Positions 11,101-22,957 of a stretch of DNA of 64,000 bases are shown here, in pieces. The first letter of the stretch is position 1, and each line of letters starts with the position of its first letter. The stretch is from Rheum nobile (lineage: Eukaryota; Streptophyta; Magnoliopsida; Caryophyllales; Polygonaceae). The DNA lies in NCBI GenBank assembly GCA_027886185.1, contig WOAB01000884.1, positions 124,001 through 188,000 on the forward strand, read 5' to 3'. Made by a program: the position numbers and the translations under genes. The notes beneath the pieces are model-generated. The model made no database searches, was not told the origin of the DNA, and saw only the letters and a program-made list of their open reading frames with translations.

Positions 11101-11782
11101 GCGGAGTTAAACGCCCGATGGCTAAAAACTTCAAATCAACGCTTTTAAAAGACAAAAGCTTTACACAAGCAACATCGCATCACTTCATCGACTATCTACA
11201 CAGCAGGACGAGTTCGGACAGAACCAAATTACGAAAAAACAATCAAGGGTCAGGGTTTATAACGTCATCAGCAACAGGGGCAAAGTCGGGAGAAGACTGG
11301 GGCTCAAGTGGTACGAAGTCACCAGAATGGACCTCATCCCCACGGGCACTTTCGATCAGAGATTCCTATCCGACGCCGGCCAGATAGAAAAACTCTGAGC
11401 CTGGGTTCCCCTTCGGAAACAAGATCTCCATGGTCTCCTTCTTCGCCTTCAAATCTCAGGTCCCCTGCTTACCCTCTCCAAACTCTTCCATCATCTCGAC
11501 ACGCGACTTCAACACGTAAAAAATGCCTACGTCGCCTGCAACTCGACCAGCCAGAGACGCTGACACGACATACAATACATAAATCACAAGCAAACAAAGA
11601 GAAACGGCATACTACGAACTGCTTACAAGACTTGTCCTGTCAAAAGGCACTCGTCTTTTCCTACAAATACATACGACTCTTCCCCGGACAGACAAAGTAT
11701 GCTACATTACAGGTCGTCATGACCAAACATCTCGCGTCACTACCAAGGCACGATTGACAAAACAAGTTGATCAAACACACAC

Positions 11783-12117
11783 GACTACAGGTCTACACGA
11801 CCAACGTCGTACAAATGACGATAGGTCTACACGACCAATGTTGCAAACACAGGTCTAGACGACCGACGACAGGTTTATACGACCGACGATAGGTCTACAC
11901 GACCAACGACAGGTCTACACGACCAACGTCGTACAACAACTACAGGTCTACATGACCAACATCGCACAAATGACGATAGGTCTACACGACCAATGTCGCA
12001 AACACAAGTCTAGACGACCGACGACAGGTCTATACGACCGACGATAGGTCTATACGACCAACGACAGGTCTACACGACCAACATCGTACAACAATTATAG
12101 GTTTACACGACCAACAT
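11783..12117 (+). repeat. Second GGTCTACACGACC array with ~157-bp higher-order repeat
   Basis: Variants of the 9164-9385 unit (GGTCTACACGACCAACGTCG, GGTCTAGACGACCGACGACA and others) alternate in an order that repeats about twice with a period near 157 bp. It lies just before the 3' LTR. Confidence 0.75.
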
Positions 12118-12401
12118 CACACGACTTGACCAGGAAGCAACTGGCGAGTCCACCTATAAAACAAAACAAACGACAAACAAGGAGCGGTCTCCTGACCCTT
12201 CGTCATCACAAGAAACGCCCTCAGTCGTCTTCACACGATTATTGGCTATATTGAGTTGATTCTCAGTTTGAGCAATACACATGACGGCCCCGTCGCCAGA
12301 ATGCCTACAACAAAATCAAGATCATGCCAGAAGAAAGAGAAGTTATAAAATCAAACCGTCCCATCACTTGACGCTCTGGCCCAGTTTAATTTTGGGGCTA
12401 T

Positions 12402-13180
12402 TATTGGGGTCGGAAAATCGACCATTCATCCAATGGGCATCGACTGTTTGACGCAATCGATCGGACGCATCAGACCTGTCGGATGCATCAGACCCGTCAG
12501 ACGTGAGCCATGCGACCGTCGCCTGATTCCTAGACGCAACGGACCAGCGAGATTTTCTCCTTTATTACTCTGAGATCTCCAACGGTTGTATGCATTATTT
12601 CAGCCATCAAGGAGGGAATCAACCATCTTTAAGAGAGGATCAAGGCTTATTAAGAGGAGATCAAGCGTAATTAATGCAGAATCAAGGAGAGATTAAGAGC
12701 ATTTAAGGAGAATTCAAGTGCCATTAAGAAGGAGATCAAATCCTATTCAAGGGAGATTAATGCGGGAGATTCCTTCTCCTTAGCTATATATACAAAGCTC
12801 CTTAGCTATTCTAAAGGGATCCAATCCCACCCAAAAAGCCTTGTAATACATCTACTTTTCTCCATTTCGCGTAATTGGAAAAACTTGTAAGCATCCTCAT
12901 ACGATCGGAAGCTCTCACGCTTCGAACAGTGTTCTTATCTATCTAATGAAGATAAGTCTTTCTTATCTCGATTTACATTATATTCTACTACATTTTATGC
13001 TATTTTACTCTTTAAGTTTCATATATTCAATCTTGTCATTATCGTCGCCTTGACTCAACAAACTAGTCGTCGTTACTATTTTTATTCGATTCTCATGTCT
13101 AACGTTTGATCGATTTGGATTTTTGCTATTTTACCTCGTCTAAGGCGATTTAGGTTATCCGATCTTTTCGCCCCAAAACA
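12402..13180 (+). repeat. Element B 3' LTR
   Basis: Same 779-bp length as the 5' LTR. It begins TATTGGGG (first dinucleotide TA in place of TG), preceded by a weak purine-rich tract (AATTTTGGGGCTA), and ends CCCCAAAACA before the TSD TATGG. Confidence 0.88.
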
Positions 13181-13852
13181 TATGGTAAGCATTTTTTCTG
13201 AGTATGTAGAGCAGTTCATTGAGGTTTTTATGGATGATTTCACAGTCCATGGTGATAGTTTTGATGCATGCTTGGACCACTTAGCACTTGTACTTCAAAG
13301 ATGTGTAGATACCAACTTGGTTCTTAATTCTAAAAAGTGTCATTTTATGGTTGAGCAAGGCATTGTGTTAGGTCATATCGTGTCTGCTAGAGGTATTGAG
13401 GTCGATAAGGCAAAGATTGATGTAATTCAGTCTCTGCCTTATCCTACTAATGTGCGTGAAGTGCGTTCTTTCTTAGGCCATGCAGGTTTCTACCGCCGGT
13501 TCATTAAAGACTTCTCAAAGATCTCATCGCCTCTATGCGAGTTGCTGAAGAAGGAAGTGAATTTTGAGCTTACCGATGAGTGCAAGAAGGCATTCGATGA
13601 ATTGAAAGCTCACCTCACTAGTGCGCCAATTATTCAAGCACCGGATTGGTCTCACCCTTTCGAGATAATGTGCGATGCTAGTGATTATGTTGTAGGTGCA
13701 GTCCTTGGGCAAAAAGAAGCACAAGCGTTTCATGTGATTCATTATGCTTCTATGACTCTTAATGGAGCGCAGCGGAACTACTCCACCACAGAGAAGGAAT
13801 TATTAGCTGTCGTGTTTGCCCTGGAGAAATCCAGACAATATTTGTTGGGTAT
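13181..13852 (+). pseudogene. pol: Element A pol, part 3: RT catalytic motif and RNase H start
   Basis: It resumes after element B in frame. It contains the RT active-site box FMDDFTVHG, then GHIVSARGIEVDKAKIDVI, SFLGHAGFYRRFIKDFSKI and the RNase H start FEIMCDASDYVVGAVLGQ, ending ALEKSRQYLLG at the solo LTR. The stretch is free of stops. The apparent ATG at 13182 is only the internal Met after NAPGTFQRC and not a start. Confidence 0.88.
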
Positions 13853-14594
13853 TGTTGGGGTCGGAAAATCGACCATTCATCCAATGGGCATCGACTGTCT
13901 GACGTGATCGTTCGGACGCATCAGACTCGTCAGACGCGAGCCATGCGACCGTCGCCTGATTCCTAGACGCAACGGACCAGCGAGATTTTCTCCTTTATTA
14001 CTCCGAGATCTCCAACGGTTGTATGCATTATTTCAGCCATCAAGGAGGGAATCAACCATCTTTAAGAGAGGAGATCAAGCGTAATTAATGCGGAATCAAG
14101 GAGAGATTAAGAGCATTTAAGGAGAATTCAAGTGCCATAAAGAAGGAGATCAAATCATATTCAAGGGAGATTAATGCGGGAGATTCCTTCTCCTTGACTA
14201 TATATACAAAGCTCATTAGCTATTCTAAGATAATCCAATCACACCCAAAAGGCCTTGTAATACATCTATTTTTCTCCATTTCGCGTAATTGGAAGAACTT
14301 GTAAACATCCTCACACGATCGGAAGCTCTCACGCTTCGAACAGTGTTCTTATCTATCTAATGAAGATAAGTCTTTCTTATCTCGATTTACATTATATTCT
14401 ACTACATTTTATGCTATTTTACTCTTTAAGTCTCATATATTCAATCTTGTCATTATCGTCGCCTTGACTCAACAAACTAGTCGTCATTACTATTTTTATT
14501 TGACTGTCATGCCTAACGTTTGATCGATATGGATTTTTGCTATTTTACCCCGTCTAAGGCGATTTAGGTCGTCCGATCTTTTCGCCCCAAAATA
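13853..14594 (+). mobile_element. Solo LTR of the element B family in element A RNase H
   Basis: 742 bp, TGTTGGGG...CCCCAAAATA, colinear with the B LTRs but with small deletions. It is flanked by GGTAT (13848-13852) and GGTAC (14595-14599): a 5-bp TSD with one change. RNase H coding reads straight across (QYLLG, then GTKVIIYTDHAALRYLL). This is an insertion separate from element B, later reduced by LTR-LTR recombination. Confidence 0.88.
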
Positions 14595-15231
14595 GGTACC
14601 AAGGTGATTATCTACACGGATCATGCAGCTCTTCGGTATCTATTGACGAAGAAAGAGGCTAAACCAAGATTGATTCGATGGATACTGCTACTGAGTGAGT
14701 TTGATGTAGAGATCCGTGACAAAAAGGGAGCCGAGAACTTGGTAGTTGATCACTTGAGCAAGCTCGTACATGAAGAGGATAGATCGAATGAGGCGCAAAT
14801 TCAGGGAGATTTCCCCGACGAAACACTGTGTTGGATCACGATAGAGAATTTTCCGCGACCGCGGAATGAAAACCGCGACCGCGGAAAATTCCCTGACACG
14901 CCTCAAACAGCCCCAGATGGAGAACATTTTCCGTGACCGTGGAAAATCACCTGACGCGTCTGTTGCTCTCGTAAATTCTGTTGAAGATTATCCGCGATCG
15001 CGGATTGAGAACCGCGATCGCGGAACCACCTCTGAGTCGTCATTGGAGCTGTGTTCTGAAGAAGTACTCCTTGGGCTCCGCACACTCAAGTCATGGTACG
15101 CTAACCTGGTCAACTTTCTCGTTCGTGAAGAGTTCCCGCCTAATTTCTCTAAAGCACAAAAGGATAAGATAAGGCGCGAGTCTCGATTCTATGTGTGGGA
15201 TGACCCCTATCTTTGGAGGCACTGTGTTGAC
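14595..15231 (+). pseudogene. pol: Element A pol, part 4: RNase H end and palindrome-rich linker
   Basis: RNase H continues with VIIYTDHAALRYLLTKKEAK, RLIRWILLLSEFDVEIRDKK and NLVVDHLSKL. About 80 codons made of the palindromic motif follow (14849-15025), then integrase N-terminal sequence (LGLRTLKSWYANLVNFLV) up to a TAG at 15232-15234. The linker moves between frames, so the protein is probably broken here even without the stop. Confidence 0.75.
14849..15025. repeat. Second cluster of CCGCG-A(C/T)-CGCGG palindromes in element A
   Basis: Copies at 14851-14866, 14873-14884, 14991-15004 and 15012-15023. A copy at 14929-14944 reads TTCCGTGACCGTGGAA, in which both CpG sites have become TpG. The cluster sits between RNase H and integrase. 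Confidence 0.85.
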
Positions 15232-15234
15232 TAG

Positions 15235-16389
15235 GTAATCCGTCGATGTCTGCCGGATAATGAGGTACAATCCGTCTTAGCCTTTTGTCATTCTCATGCA
15301 TGTGGGGGCCACTTTGGGGCAAAAAAAACTGCTAGGAAGGTTTTGGACACAGGATTTTATTGGCCACACATCTTTCGGGATGCACATGCCTTTTGTAAGT
15401 CTTGTGATCGATGCCAGAGAGTTGGGAATATATCCCGAAGGAATGAGATGCCACAGTCATCATTAATCTTCTGCAAAATTTTTGATGTCTGGGGCATTGA
15501 CTTAATGGGACCATTTCCTAATTCCTTTGGGAACTTTTATATTTTGCTTGCGGTGGACTACGTTTTCAAGTGGGTGGAAGCGAAGGCCACCAAGACTGAT
15601 GACTCTAAAGTGGTGGCAGATTTTCTGAAGAAATGCATCTTCTCTAGATTTGGATTCCCCAAGGCTTTAATAAGTGACAGGGGAACTCACTTTTGCAATA
15701 GGACCGTGAGCGCTCTACTGAAGAAATACCATGTCACGCAGAAAGTTTCCACTGCCTACCACCCACAGACCAATGGGCAAGATGAAGTGTCCAATAGAGA
15801 GATCAAAACTATCTTTGAGAAGACGGTGGCCCCGAATAGAAAGGATTGGAGTTTGAGACTAGATGATGCACTATGGGCTTATCGTACTGCCTACAAGACA
15901 CCCATCGGGATGTCTCCCTACAGATTGGTGTTTGGGAAAGCTTGTAACCTTCCAGTGGAGCTCGAGCACAAGGCATTTTGGGATGTGAAGAAGTGCAATA
16001 TGCAAATTGATGAAGTTGGAGAATTTCGCAAGTTACAGCTGCAAGAACTAGAGGAACTGCGACTTGAAGCTTATGATAACGCAGTCACATACAAGGAAAA
16101 GACAAAGGCCTGGCATGACAAGAATATTCTGCGAAAAGATTTTAAGCCAGGAGACAAATTCCTACTATTTATGTCTCGCCTTCGTCTCTTTCTGGGAAAA
16201 CTCCGATCCCGTTGGGCAGGGCCCTATGTAATTGCTCGCGTCTTTCCCCACGGCGCGGTTGAGCTATATGACACTGACGCGCAGTCAGTGTTCAAGGTGA
16301 ATGGTCAAAGGTTGAAACCCTACCATGAAGGTTTTGACAACAGCATCATAGAAGAGGCAGACCTTACGGACCCCGAAGTTGACAAGTGA
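15235..16389 (+). pseudogene. pol: Element A integrase
   Basis: After the TAG at 15232, which probably replaces Gln in VDQVIRRCLP, the frame is open to 16389. It contains the HHCC zinc finger (HSHACGGHFG ... CKSCDRCQ), the catalytic core with D at GIDLMGPF, D at LISDRGTHF and E at NREIKTI, and the C-terminal GPYVIARVFPHGAVEL region. The catalytic D,D,E are all present. There is no chromodomain, as expected for Athila-type elements. This is the best preserved part of the element. Confidence 0.85.
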
Positions 16390-16890
16390 TCACCTTAAAT
16401 GAGTCGAGCCACGACGTTAAATAAGGCGCTGCTCGGGAGGCAACCCGAGACTAACCTACAAGATGGAGGCCCGAACCATATTGAAGATGGTGTTAACCAC
16501 CAATGTAAGTCCTCCTATTGCCTGCACTCAAAAAAAAAAACCGGAAAAAAAAAAGTTCTACCGAAGGCCAGTTGTCCGAGTTCCCCATGGAGAGATGGTG
16601 CGCATCATGTTGCCAAGGAGGAGACATTAGACCCACACTTTATTTGGCAATGATGATGTCCCTACAACCGACAGCTGAGGAGGAGGAACACTGGAGCCCA
16701 CACCACGATTACATCTGGGCTCCATTATGTGTTCATTGAAGGCCGTACAACCCGTTTCTTTGATGTACCACTACACCTTACAGTGGATTTATTTGGTTGC
16801 ACGGTGGAGTTTGTTTGAAGACCGACATAACACCAGAGACATGAGCTTAATTGATATACCGCCAGCGACAACTTTCGTGTCCAAGCCAAC
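16390..16890 (+). other. Element A 3' noncoding region, left part
   Basis: It follows integrase with GCTGCTCGGGAGGCAACCCG (about 16430-16449), a block common after pol in Athila/Tat elements. There is an A-rich run at 16530-16555. No env-like gene is seen. It ends at the CCAAC target of element C and continues at 27990. Confidence 0.7.
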
Positions 16891-19387
16891 TGTAACACCC
16901 CTAAAACTTAACCCTTTTGGAAAGGTATTACCGCTAGTGACCCAAGTGTTCCTTACCGAGATCACCCAAGGCTTTACCATTTAAATACAATTTATGAAAT
17001 ACAAATGATACATAATGATCAAAGCATTCAATTCCAAAACATAACATTGTCAAAGAAACATGAGTTACGGGATTACAACCCAATCCCGAATAGGCTAACA
17101 CAGAGTTTAAACCAAATACAGCGGAAGTCTTATAAAGTAGGGTACAACGGAAGTCTTACAAAACACATTACAACCAAAGTCATTGCCCAAAAGATCTCAA
17201 CCTGATTAACGAAATAACTAAAATATTCGAAAACCACCGTCGACTCCATAGTCCTTTTATTCTTCTGAGCTACTTTCTATCTGATGTGCCGAATCGAACG
17301 GATGACACTAGCCCACATGCGGAGAACAAAGTTTGTGGGTTAGTCTACTTGAATAGACTAGCAAGGGTACAAAGCAGAAGGTTTGATGTAGTTGTATTAG
17401 GTTAGACTTATCGTTTCTCGAATGATAATCGATAACGATAATCAACCTTCATACTTCTACAGAATAATAACAAGAGGTATGCACAAGAGAAGACTATGGA
17501 AGACTGAATCATTACAGAAATCAACTCAAAGGAAGACTCCAATGGAAGTGAGTCTTAAGGAATTATGACAAATCTAGAAAGTTTAAAGAATCATACAACA
17601 ATGATTTAAAAGCTGACTGAGATGCTTCGATTCACGACCAACCTCACCGCATACAGCGAATCCAGATTGGAAAGAGAATGTACTATGATCAAAGTCGAGA
17701 CGAGTTTTCCTAGTTGTACTATAACTTAGTTGCACTACTCGCCGAAGGTTTATTTATTATGTGCGTCGAGTAGCACTTATCTGATTTATATTTCAAAACA
17801 CACATCATGTTATCAGACTTTTACATGTGTACCCCACCATTGGGATGACACATCTTAGTATACGTTTTGTCGAGAGTGACGCACACCGGAAAGTTTGTGA
17901 CACCAGCTAAGTGTCCTGCCTCTACACACTTGTGAAAGAGACCGGTCATGACCTTAAAATGGTATTGGATGGGTATGAGCCACCCCTCTACCTGATTATA
18001 AAGAAACGACTGGACAGAGTCCGAGTAACATTCCTATCTAACATTGCTAACTAAACAGTTCCTGCACAACAATAGTTCGGATAAATCCACATAAATGCCT
18101 GTAAGGCGATCATAAATAATAGCGTTGTTCTAACAGATATACAACCTATTATATGATTTTCCAAAACAGTTTATAAAATCATTTCCAGACAAACACAATA
18201 ATCGTTCCAAATTAATTACTCAATTGAAATAACTGATAATTAATGTAAGTATGGAACAATGAGCAAGAGCGAACCGCCACTTGCCTTAATCCGCGGAATA
18301 GAAACAAGCCTAACGATGACGGGATTCCGGGCTCGACACGGGTATAGCTCTGACATCACAACAACCTTCGAGTCGACCCATAAGAGAAACCCTAAGTTAG
18401 ATCCGACATAACAACAGTACGAATCTAAAGACGACGAAAGAAATCGAAAGGAAACGACGCCACAACGACGACCACCAAGACCAAGCCAACAAAGGGGCTT
18501 CTGGCCACTGGCGGCGGTCGCCGTGTTCATCACGGAGGGCGCCGTGTTCATCACGGCGGGCGCCGCCACGAACATGGCGGTCGCCGTGAAGAACGGCGGA
18601 CAACAGAACGGCGAGAAAACTCACCAACACACACACGAGGGTCACTCCTTTGGCTTGGCTTTGGGTTCAGACCTCCACTAAGCTTCCAAAGGGACCTCTA
18701 GGCTACTGGAAAACACACCAAACGACCTCCGGCAAAAGCTCCAGAATCCGGCGAGGCAACAACTCCGGCGAGGTAGGAACTTGGGAGAGATTTGAGCTAA
18801 GAATGAGCTCCAAACAGACCCCCAAGCACTCCCTTTTATAGCCAAATGCCAAGGGAACACCATCATTGCCTACAACGAGGCGGAGCAGGCCTAATTCGGT
18901 GCGTCAGAGGCTCGCCGACGACCATCGGGTTTTACCCGCTAGCTAGGTCGCGACGGGCGCCGTAATTTACCCGGGTCACCGCCTTGCAAAATGGCCTACG
19001 GCGGGCGAAATGCGGCGGGCGCCGCACTGCGCGGCGGTCGCCGCCCTTAGGCCTGGTGTCCCAGCTAGGAGAAGACCATGGCAGCCTCCTCGAGCCTTGC
19101 GACGGCGGGCGCCGCTAACCCACGGCGGGCGCCGCCCTTGGCTTGGCCGCTTCCTTGGCTCTCGGACAAAAACAACATTACCCCGGGATAAAATTTATCG
19201 TACGCGAACGAGTATTAAAATCCAAAGTACGTCGTCTGTATTTTATTTCACTGAGAAAAATATTATAGATACAGAGCACATTACAGAATGTCTCCAACTT
19301 TCTGAATTAAATCCGACGTACACAACGGGCACTCGGGAAAAACCCAAAATTCCCAAAATAACCTTACAAAAAATACGGGGTATCACA
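16891..19387 (-). repeat. Element C 3' LTR
   Basis: 2497 bp, nearly identical to the copy at 25508-27989. GC-rich palindromes of the form CGGCG-GK-CGCCG cluster at 18512-18585 and 18949-19135. The Arg/Gly-rich frames here (18240-18866, 19010-19402) come from those repeats and occur in both LTRs; I do not call them genes. Confidence 0.9.
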
Positions 19388-19410
19388 TCTCCTCCCCCTT
19401 AAAAGAAGTT
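19388..19410 (-). promoter_or_regulatory. Element C polypurine tract
   Basis: On the coding strand CTTTTAAGGGGGAGGAGA lies directly before the 3' LTR. It primes plus-strand synthesis. The same block, slightly changed, precedes the 3' LTR of element E. Confidence 0.8.
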
Positions 19411-19423
19411 TCGACCCCGAAAC

Positions 19424-20155
19424 TTAGGTCGAGAATAACTCGGGAAAACGTCTGAGCATATCTGACTTGGTTTCCCACATCTCCCAAGTAACTTCTTCTG
19501 ATCCGGACTTGGACCACAGAATATGCACCAACGGTACGATCTTGTTGTGAAGATGCTTCTCACAACGCTCCAGAATGCACACCGGCATCTCTTCATAGGT
19601 ACCATTCGCCTGAATCTCGATGTCCTCATAGCTCAGCACATGAGACTCATCTGGTACGTACTTCCTGAGCAAAGAGACGTGGAACACATTATGCACTGGG
19701 TGAGCCGATGGCGGCAACGCTAAGTGGTACGCTAGAGATCCCACTCTATCTAGAATCTCGAATGGTCCCACGTAGCGAGGGTTAAGCTTCCCACGCTTAC
19801 CAAACCTGAAAACTCCCTTCGAGGGTGACACCTTGACAAACACCTTGTCACCGACCTCGAACTCGACATTCCTACGCTTCTTGTCTGCATACGACTTATG
19901 TCGACTCTGAGCGATCAACATCCTCTGTCTAATCAAAGCAATGTCTGAAGTTGTCCTCTCGACTAACTCTGGCCCAAGCAGAATCTTGTCGGCGTTATCA
20001 TCCCAACAAATCGGAGATCTGCATCTGCGACCATACAAAGCTTCGAACGGAGCCATCTTGATCGTAGCATGCCAGCTGTTGTTGTAGGTGAACTCAATCA
20101 GACTCAAGTTGTCCTCCCAGCTAGTCGGACGATCGAGTACACGAGCTCTGAGCAT
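19424..20155 (-). pseudogene. pol: Element C integrase C-terminus with chromodomain-like end
   Basis: The frame follows a stop near 20198. It contains the end of the integrase core (FTYNNSWHATIKMAPFEALY, GRRCRSPICW), the GPF module (KLNPRYVGPFEIL) and a C-terminal chromodomain-like region (VPLVHILWSKSGSEEVTWE, then RFPELF). The chromodomain guides insertion toward marked chromatin in this clade. It is followed by the purine tract within about 15 nt. Confidence 0.88.
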
Positions 20156-20197
20156 ATCCTCCAGAGTCTGGATGGTCCTTTCAGACTGGTCATCAGT

Positions 20198-21367
20198 CTA
20201 AGGATGAAACGTTGTGCTGAACCTTAACTCGGTCCCCATAGCCTTATGAAGTTCTTGCCAGAACCTTGACATGAAACGGCCATCTCGATCCGATACGATG
20301 GTTTTAGGGATACCATGTAAACAGACAATCTCTTTCTGGTAGACCTCTGCTAACTTCTGGGCTTCCCAAGTGGTCTTAATGGCTAGGAAATGAGCACTCT
20401 TCGTAAGCCAATCTACAATTACCCAGATAGCATCTTTCTGACTTCGAGTCTTTGGCAGCCCCGTGACGAAGTCCATGGCAATATCTTCCCATTTCCATTC
20501 TGGCATAGGGAGAGGTAGCAACTCACCACCTGGCCCGCGGTGTTCGATCTTGACCTTCTGGCAAGTTAAGCACTTTGCCACAAAGTCTGCTACGTCCCAC
20601 TTCATGTTTGGCCACCAAAACTTCTTCCTGAGATCCTTGTACATCTTGCTAGAGCCAGGATGCACAGAATAAGCAGATGAATGAGCTTCTCTCATCACCA
20701 ACTGACGAAGACTCTCTGTGTCTGGCACACAGATCCGATCCTGAAACCAAAGTGATCCATCATCCTGAATCACAAAACTGGGAGCTTTCCCATCCATCAC
20801 TTCACTGCTTAGCTTCACCAAGACGATGTCATCAACTTGCTTTTCCTTGATCTGATCCAGCAGTGTAACCTGAATTTCCCGCATACTCAGAAAACATCTA
20901 CGCTGATCATACAGAACTTCAATGTCGCACGACTCTTGGTTCAGCTTGGTCTGAGCAGTAAGTAAAGCAACTACCCGCTCGTGCGTTGTCTTCCGGCTTA
21001 ATGCATCAGCTACCACATTAGCCTTGCCCGGATGGTACAACAACTCGATGTTGTAGTCCTTGAGCAACTCTAGCCAGCGGCGTTGTCTCATATTCAGCTC
21101 ATTTTGAGTAAATATATACTTAAGACTTTTGTGGTCAGTGAAGACTTGGCATCTTATACCGTAGAGGTAATGCCTCCAAATCTTCAGCGCAAAGACAACC
21201 GCTGCTAGCTCAAGATCATGTGTCGGATAGTTTTCTTTGTACGTCTTGAGTTGCCTGGATGCATAAGCAATGACTCTGCCCCTCTGCATCAAAATACAAC
21301 CAAGACCACACTTTGAAGCATCACTATAGACCACATAATCGTCATTCCCCTCTGGGAGTGCTAACAT
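20198..21367 (-). pseudogene. pol: Element C RNase H and integrase core
   Basis: 389 codons. RNase H: YVVYSDASKCGLGCILMQ, then DLELAAVVFALKIWRHYLYG and FTDHKSLKYIFTQ. Integrase zinc finger: H..H with CLTCQKVKIEH. Core: DFVTGLPKT and IVSDRDGRF. The downstream stop changes a Gln codon in the conserved HPQTDGQSERT motif (CAG to TAG). The first codons follow a TGA at about 21388, so the Met used here is not a natural start. Confidence 0.88.
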
Positions 21368-21550
21368 GGGTGCCGAGGTCAGCCGTCACTTCAACTCCTG
21401 GAAACTGGCCTCGCACTTGTCATTCCAGACAAACTTCTTGTGAACCTTGCGGAGTAGATTGGTCATAGGTAGAGCGGTCTTCGAAAACCTGTCCACGAAC
21501 CGTCTGTAATACCCGGCAAGCCCAAGAAAGCTGTGCACCTCCTTCACGTT

Positions 21551-22957
21551 CTAGGGCTGTGTCCAATTTTCCACAGCTTCAATCTTCTGGGGATCAACCA
21601 TAACCCCATTCTCATTGATCACGTGGCCTAAGAAAGCCACCTCCTTCAACCAGAATTCACACTTGGACAGTTTAGCATAAAGCTGATGTTGTCTAAGGAC
21701 TGACAAAGCAATCCGCAGATGTTCCTCGTGGACTTCTTCACTCGGAGAGTAGATCAGAATGTCGTCTATGAAGACCACTACGAACTTGTCCAAGTACTGC
21801 TGAAAACATCGATTCATCAGATCCATAAAGACAGCTGGAGCATTTGTAAGCCCAAAAGGCATCACTACGAACTCATAATGACCATATCTGGTCCTAAACG
21901 CAGTTCTAGGAATGTCCTGCTCACGAATTCTGAGTTGATGATATCCAGATCTCAGGTCGATCTTGGAGAAAACCTTTGCTCCCTGCAACTGGTCCAACAG
22001 GTCGTCAATCCTCGGCAATGGGTATTTGTTCTTGATCGTCACTTTGTTCAACTCTCGATAGTCGATGCAAAGTCGAAACGATCCGTCCTTCTTTTTGACA
22101 AACAAAACCGGAGCACCCCACAGCGATGCACTCGGCCTGATATAACCCTTGTCGAGAAGATCTTCAAGTTGACTCTTCAACTCTTGCATCTCTGCAGGAG
22201 CCATCCGATACGGTGCCTTAGAGATTGGCGCAGTACCAGGCTCAAGATCAATGGAAAACTCCACATCACGGTTCGGAGGTAATCCAGGAACCTCCTCTGG
22301 AAAGACATCCGAGAACTCTCTGACCACTGGAATATCAAGAATCGCAGGTCCATCTTTCGTGGGTGAATCCAAGTAGCAGAGGTACCCGACACAACCTTGT
22401 CGTAGTAGCTTAAACGCAGCCATCGCATTGATCAGCTTGCCGTTATCAGCGTCATTCTGGCCCTTGAACTTGCACACGAACTGGCCCTTAGACGTCACCA
22501 TCACTGTTCTTGAACTGAAGTCGATCACCGCCTTGTGACGCGTCAGCCAATCCATACCAAGAATGATGTCGTATGGTGCCATGGCTATACAGATCAGATC
22601 TGCCTCAAACTCCTTACCCTGAATGGTAATCGGAAAGTCAGACAGATGCTTGGTTCCCACCAAACGTTCTCCATTAGAAAGACTAACGACGAAAGGGTCG
22701 CACGAATCGTTGCACACTAAGTCTAACTTGCTAACACAGCTATTCAAAATAAAGGAATGCGTAGCACCAGAATCAAACAGAATGCATACAGAAGTAGAGT
22801 GAAGGTATAAAGTACCTTGAGCAGTCGGAGCGTTGGGTCCATCTGCTTCACGCATCTCGTACAAGCGTTGACCCTGACTTCCAGAAATAGCTGGGGCCTT
22901 TCCCCTGTTCTGAGCAGTCGTCTGAACTGACGGGCTAGGAGCCTCGGCAGGCTTCAA
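21551..22957 (-). pseudogene. pol: Element C protease and reverse transcriptase
   Basis: 468 codons. Aspartic protease: LFDSGATHSFI, IILGMDWL. RT: LEDLLDKGYIRPSASLWGAP, CIDYRELNKVTIKNKYPLPR, active site FVVVFIDDILIYS, and AFLGHVINENGVMVDPQKIE. It ends with a TAG after WTQP. The intervening 21368-21550 continues the RT thumb (SFLGLAGYYRRFVDRFSK) with one more TGA. Antisense frames over this gene (21719-22282) are shadows. Confidence 0.92.

Larger units (their letters stand above)
5629..13180 (+). mobile_element. Element B: LTR retrotransposon with almost no coding sequence (LARD-like), inserted in element A RT
   Basis: Two LTRs of 779 bp each (5629-6407, 12402-13180) flank a 6-kb internal region. 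The 5-bp TSD TATGG is perfect (5624-5628, 13181-13185). Ends are TGTTGGGG...CCCCAAAACA. The internal part has a primer site, three kinds of tandem or direct repeat, a gag remnant and an integrase remnant of the Tat type, but no RT or protease I can recognise. By eye the LTRs differ at about 14 positions. The element therefore moved recently although it encodes no machinery, and was presumably mobilised by an autonomous relative. Confidence 0.88.

Noticed and set aside
9164..12117. CGACCG core in element B arrays as part of the palindrome family
   Set aside because: The core is present by sequence but its flanks are not complementary, so it is not a palindrome of the same type.
18240..19402. 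Arg/Gly-rich frames in element C LTR as genes
   Set aside because: They arise from GC-rich palindromes, overlap on both strands and recur in the other LTR.
21719..22282. 187-codon plus-strand frame
   Set aside because: Antisense to the RT gene of element C; no domain.
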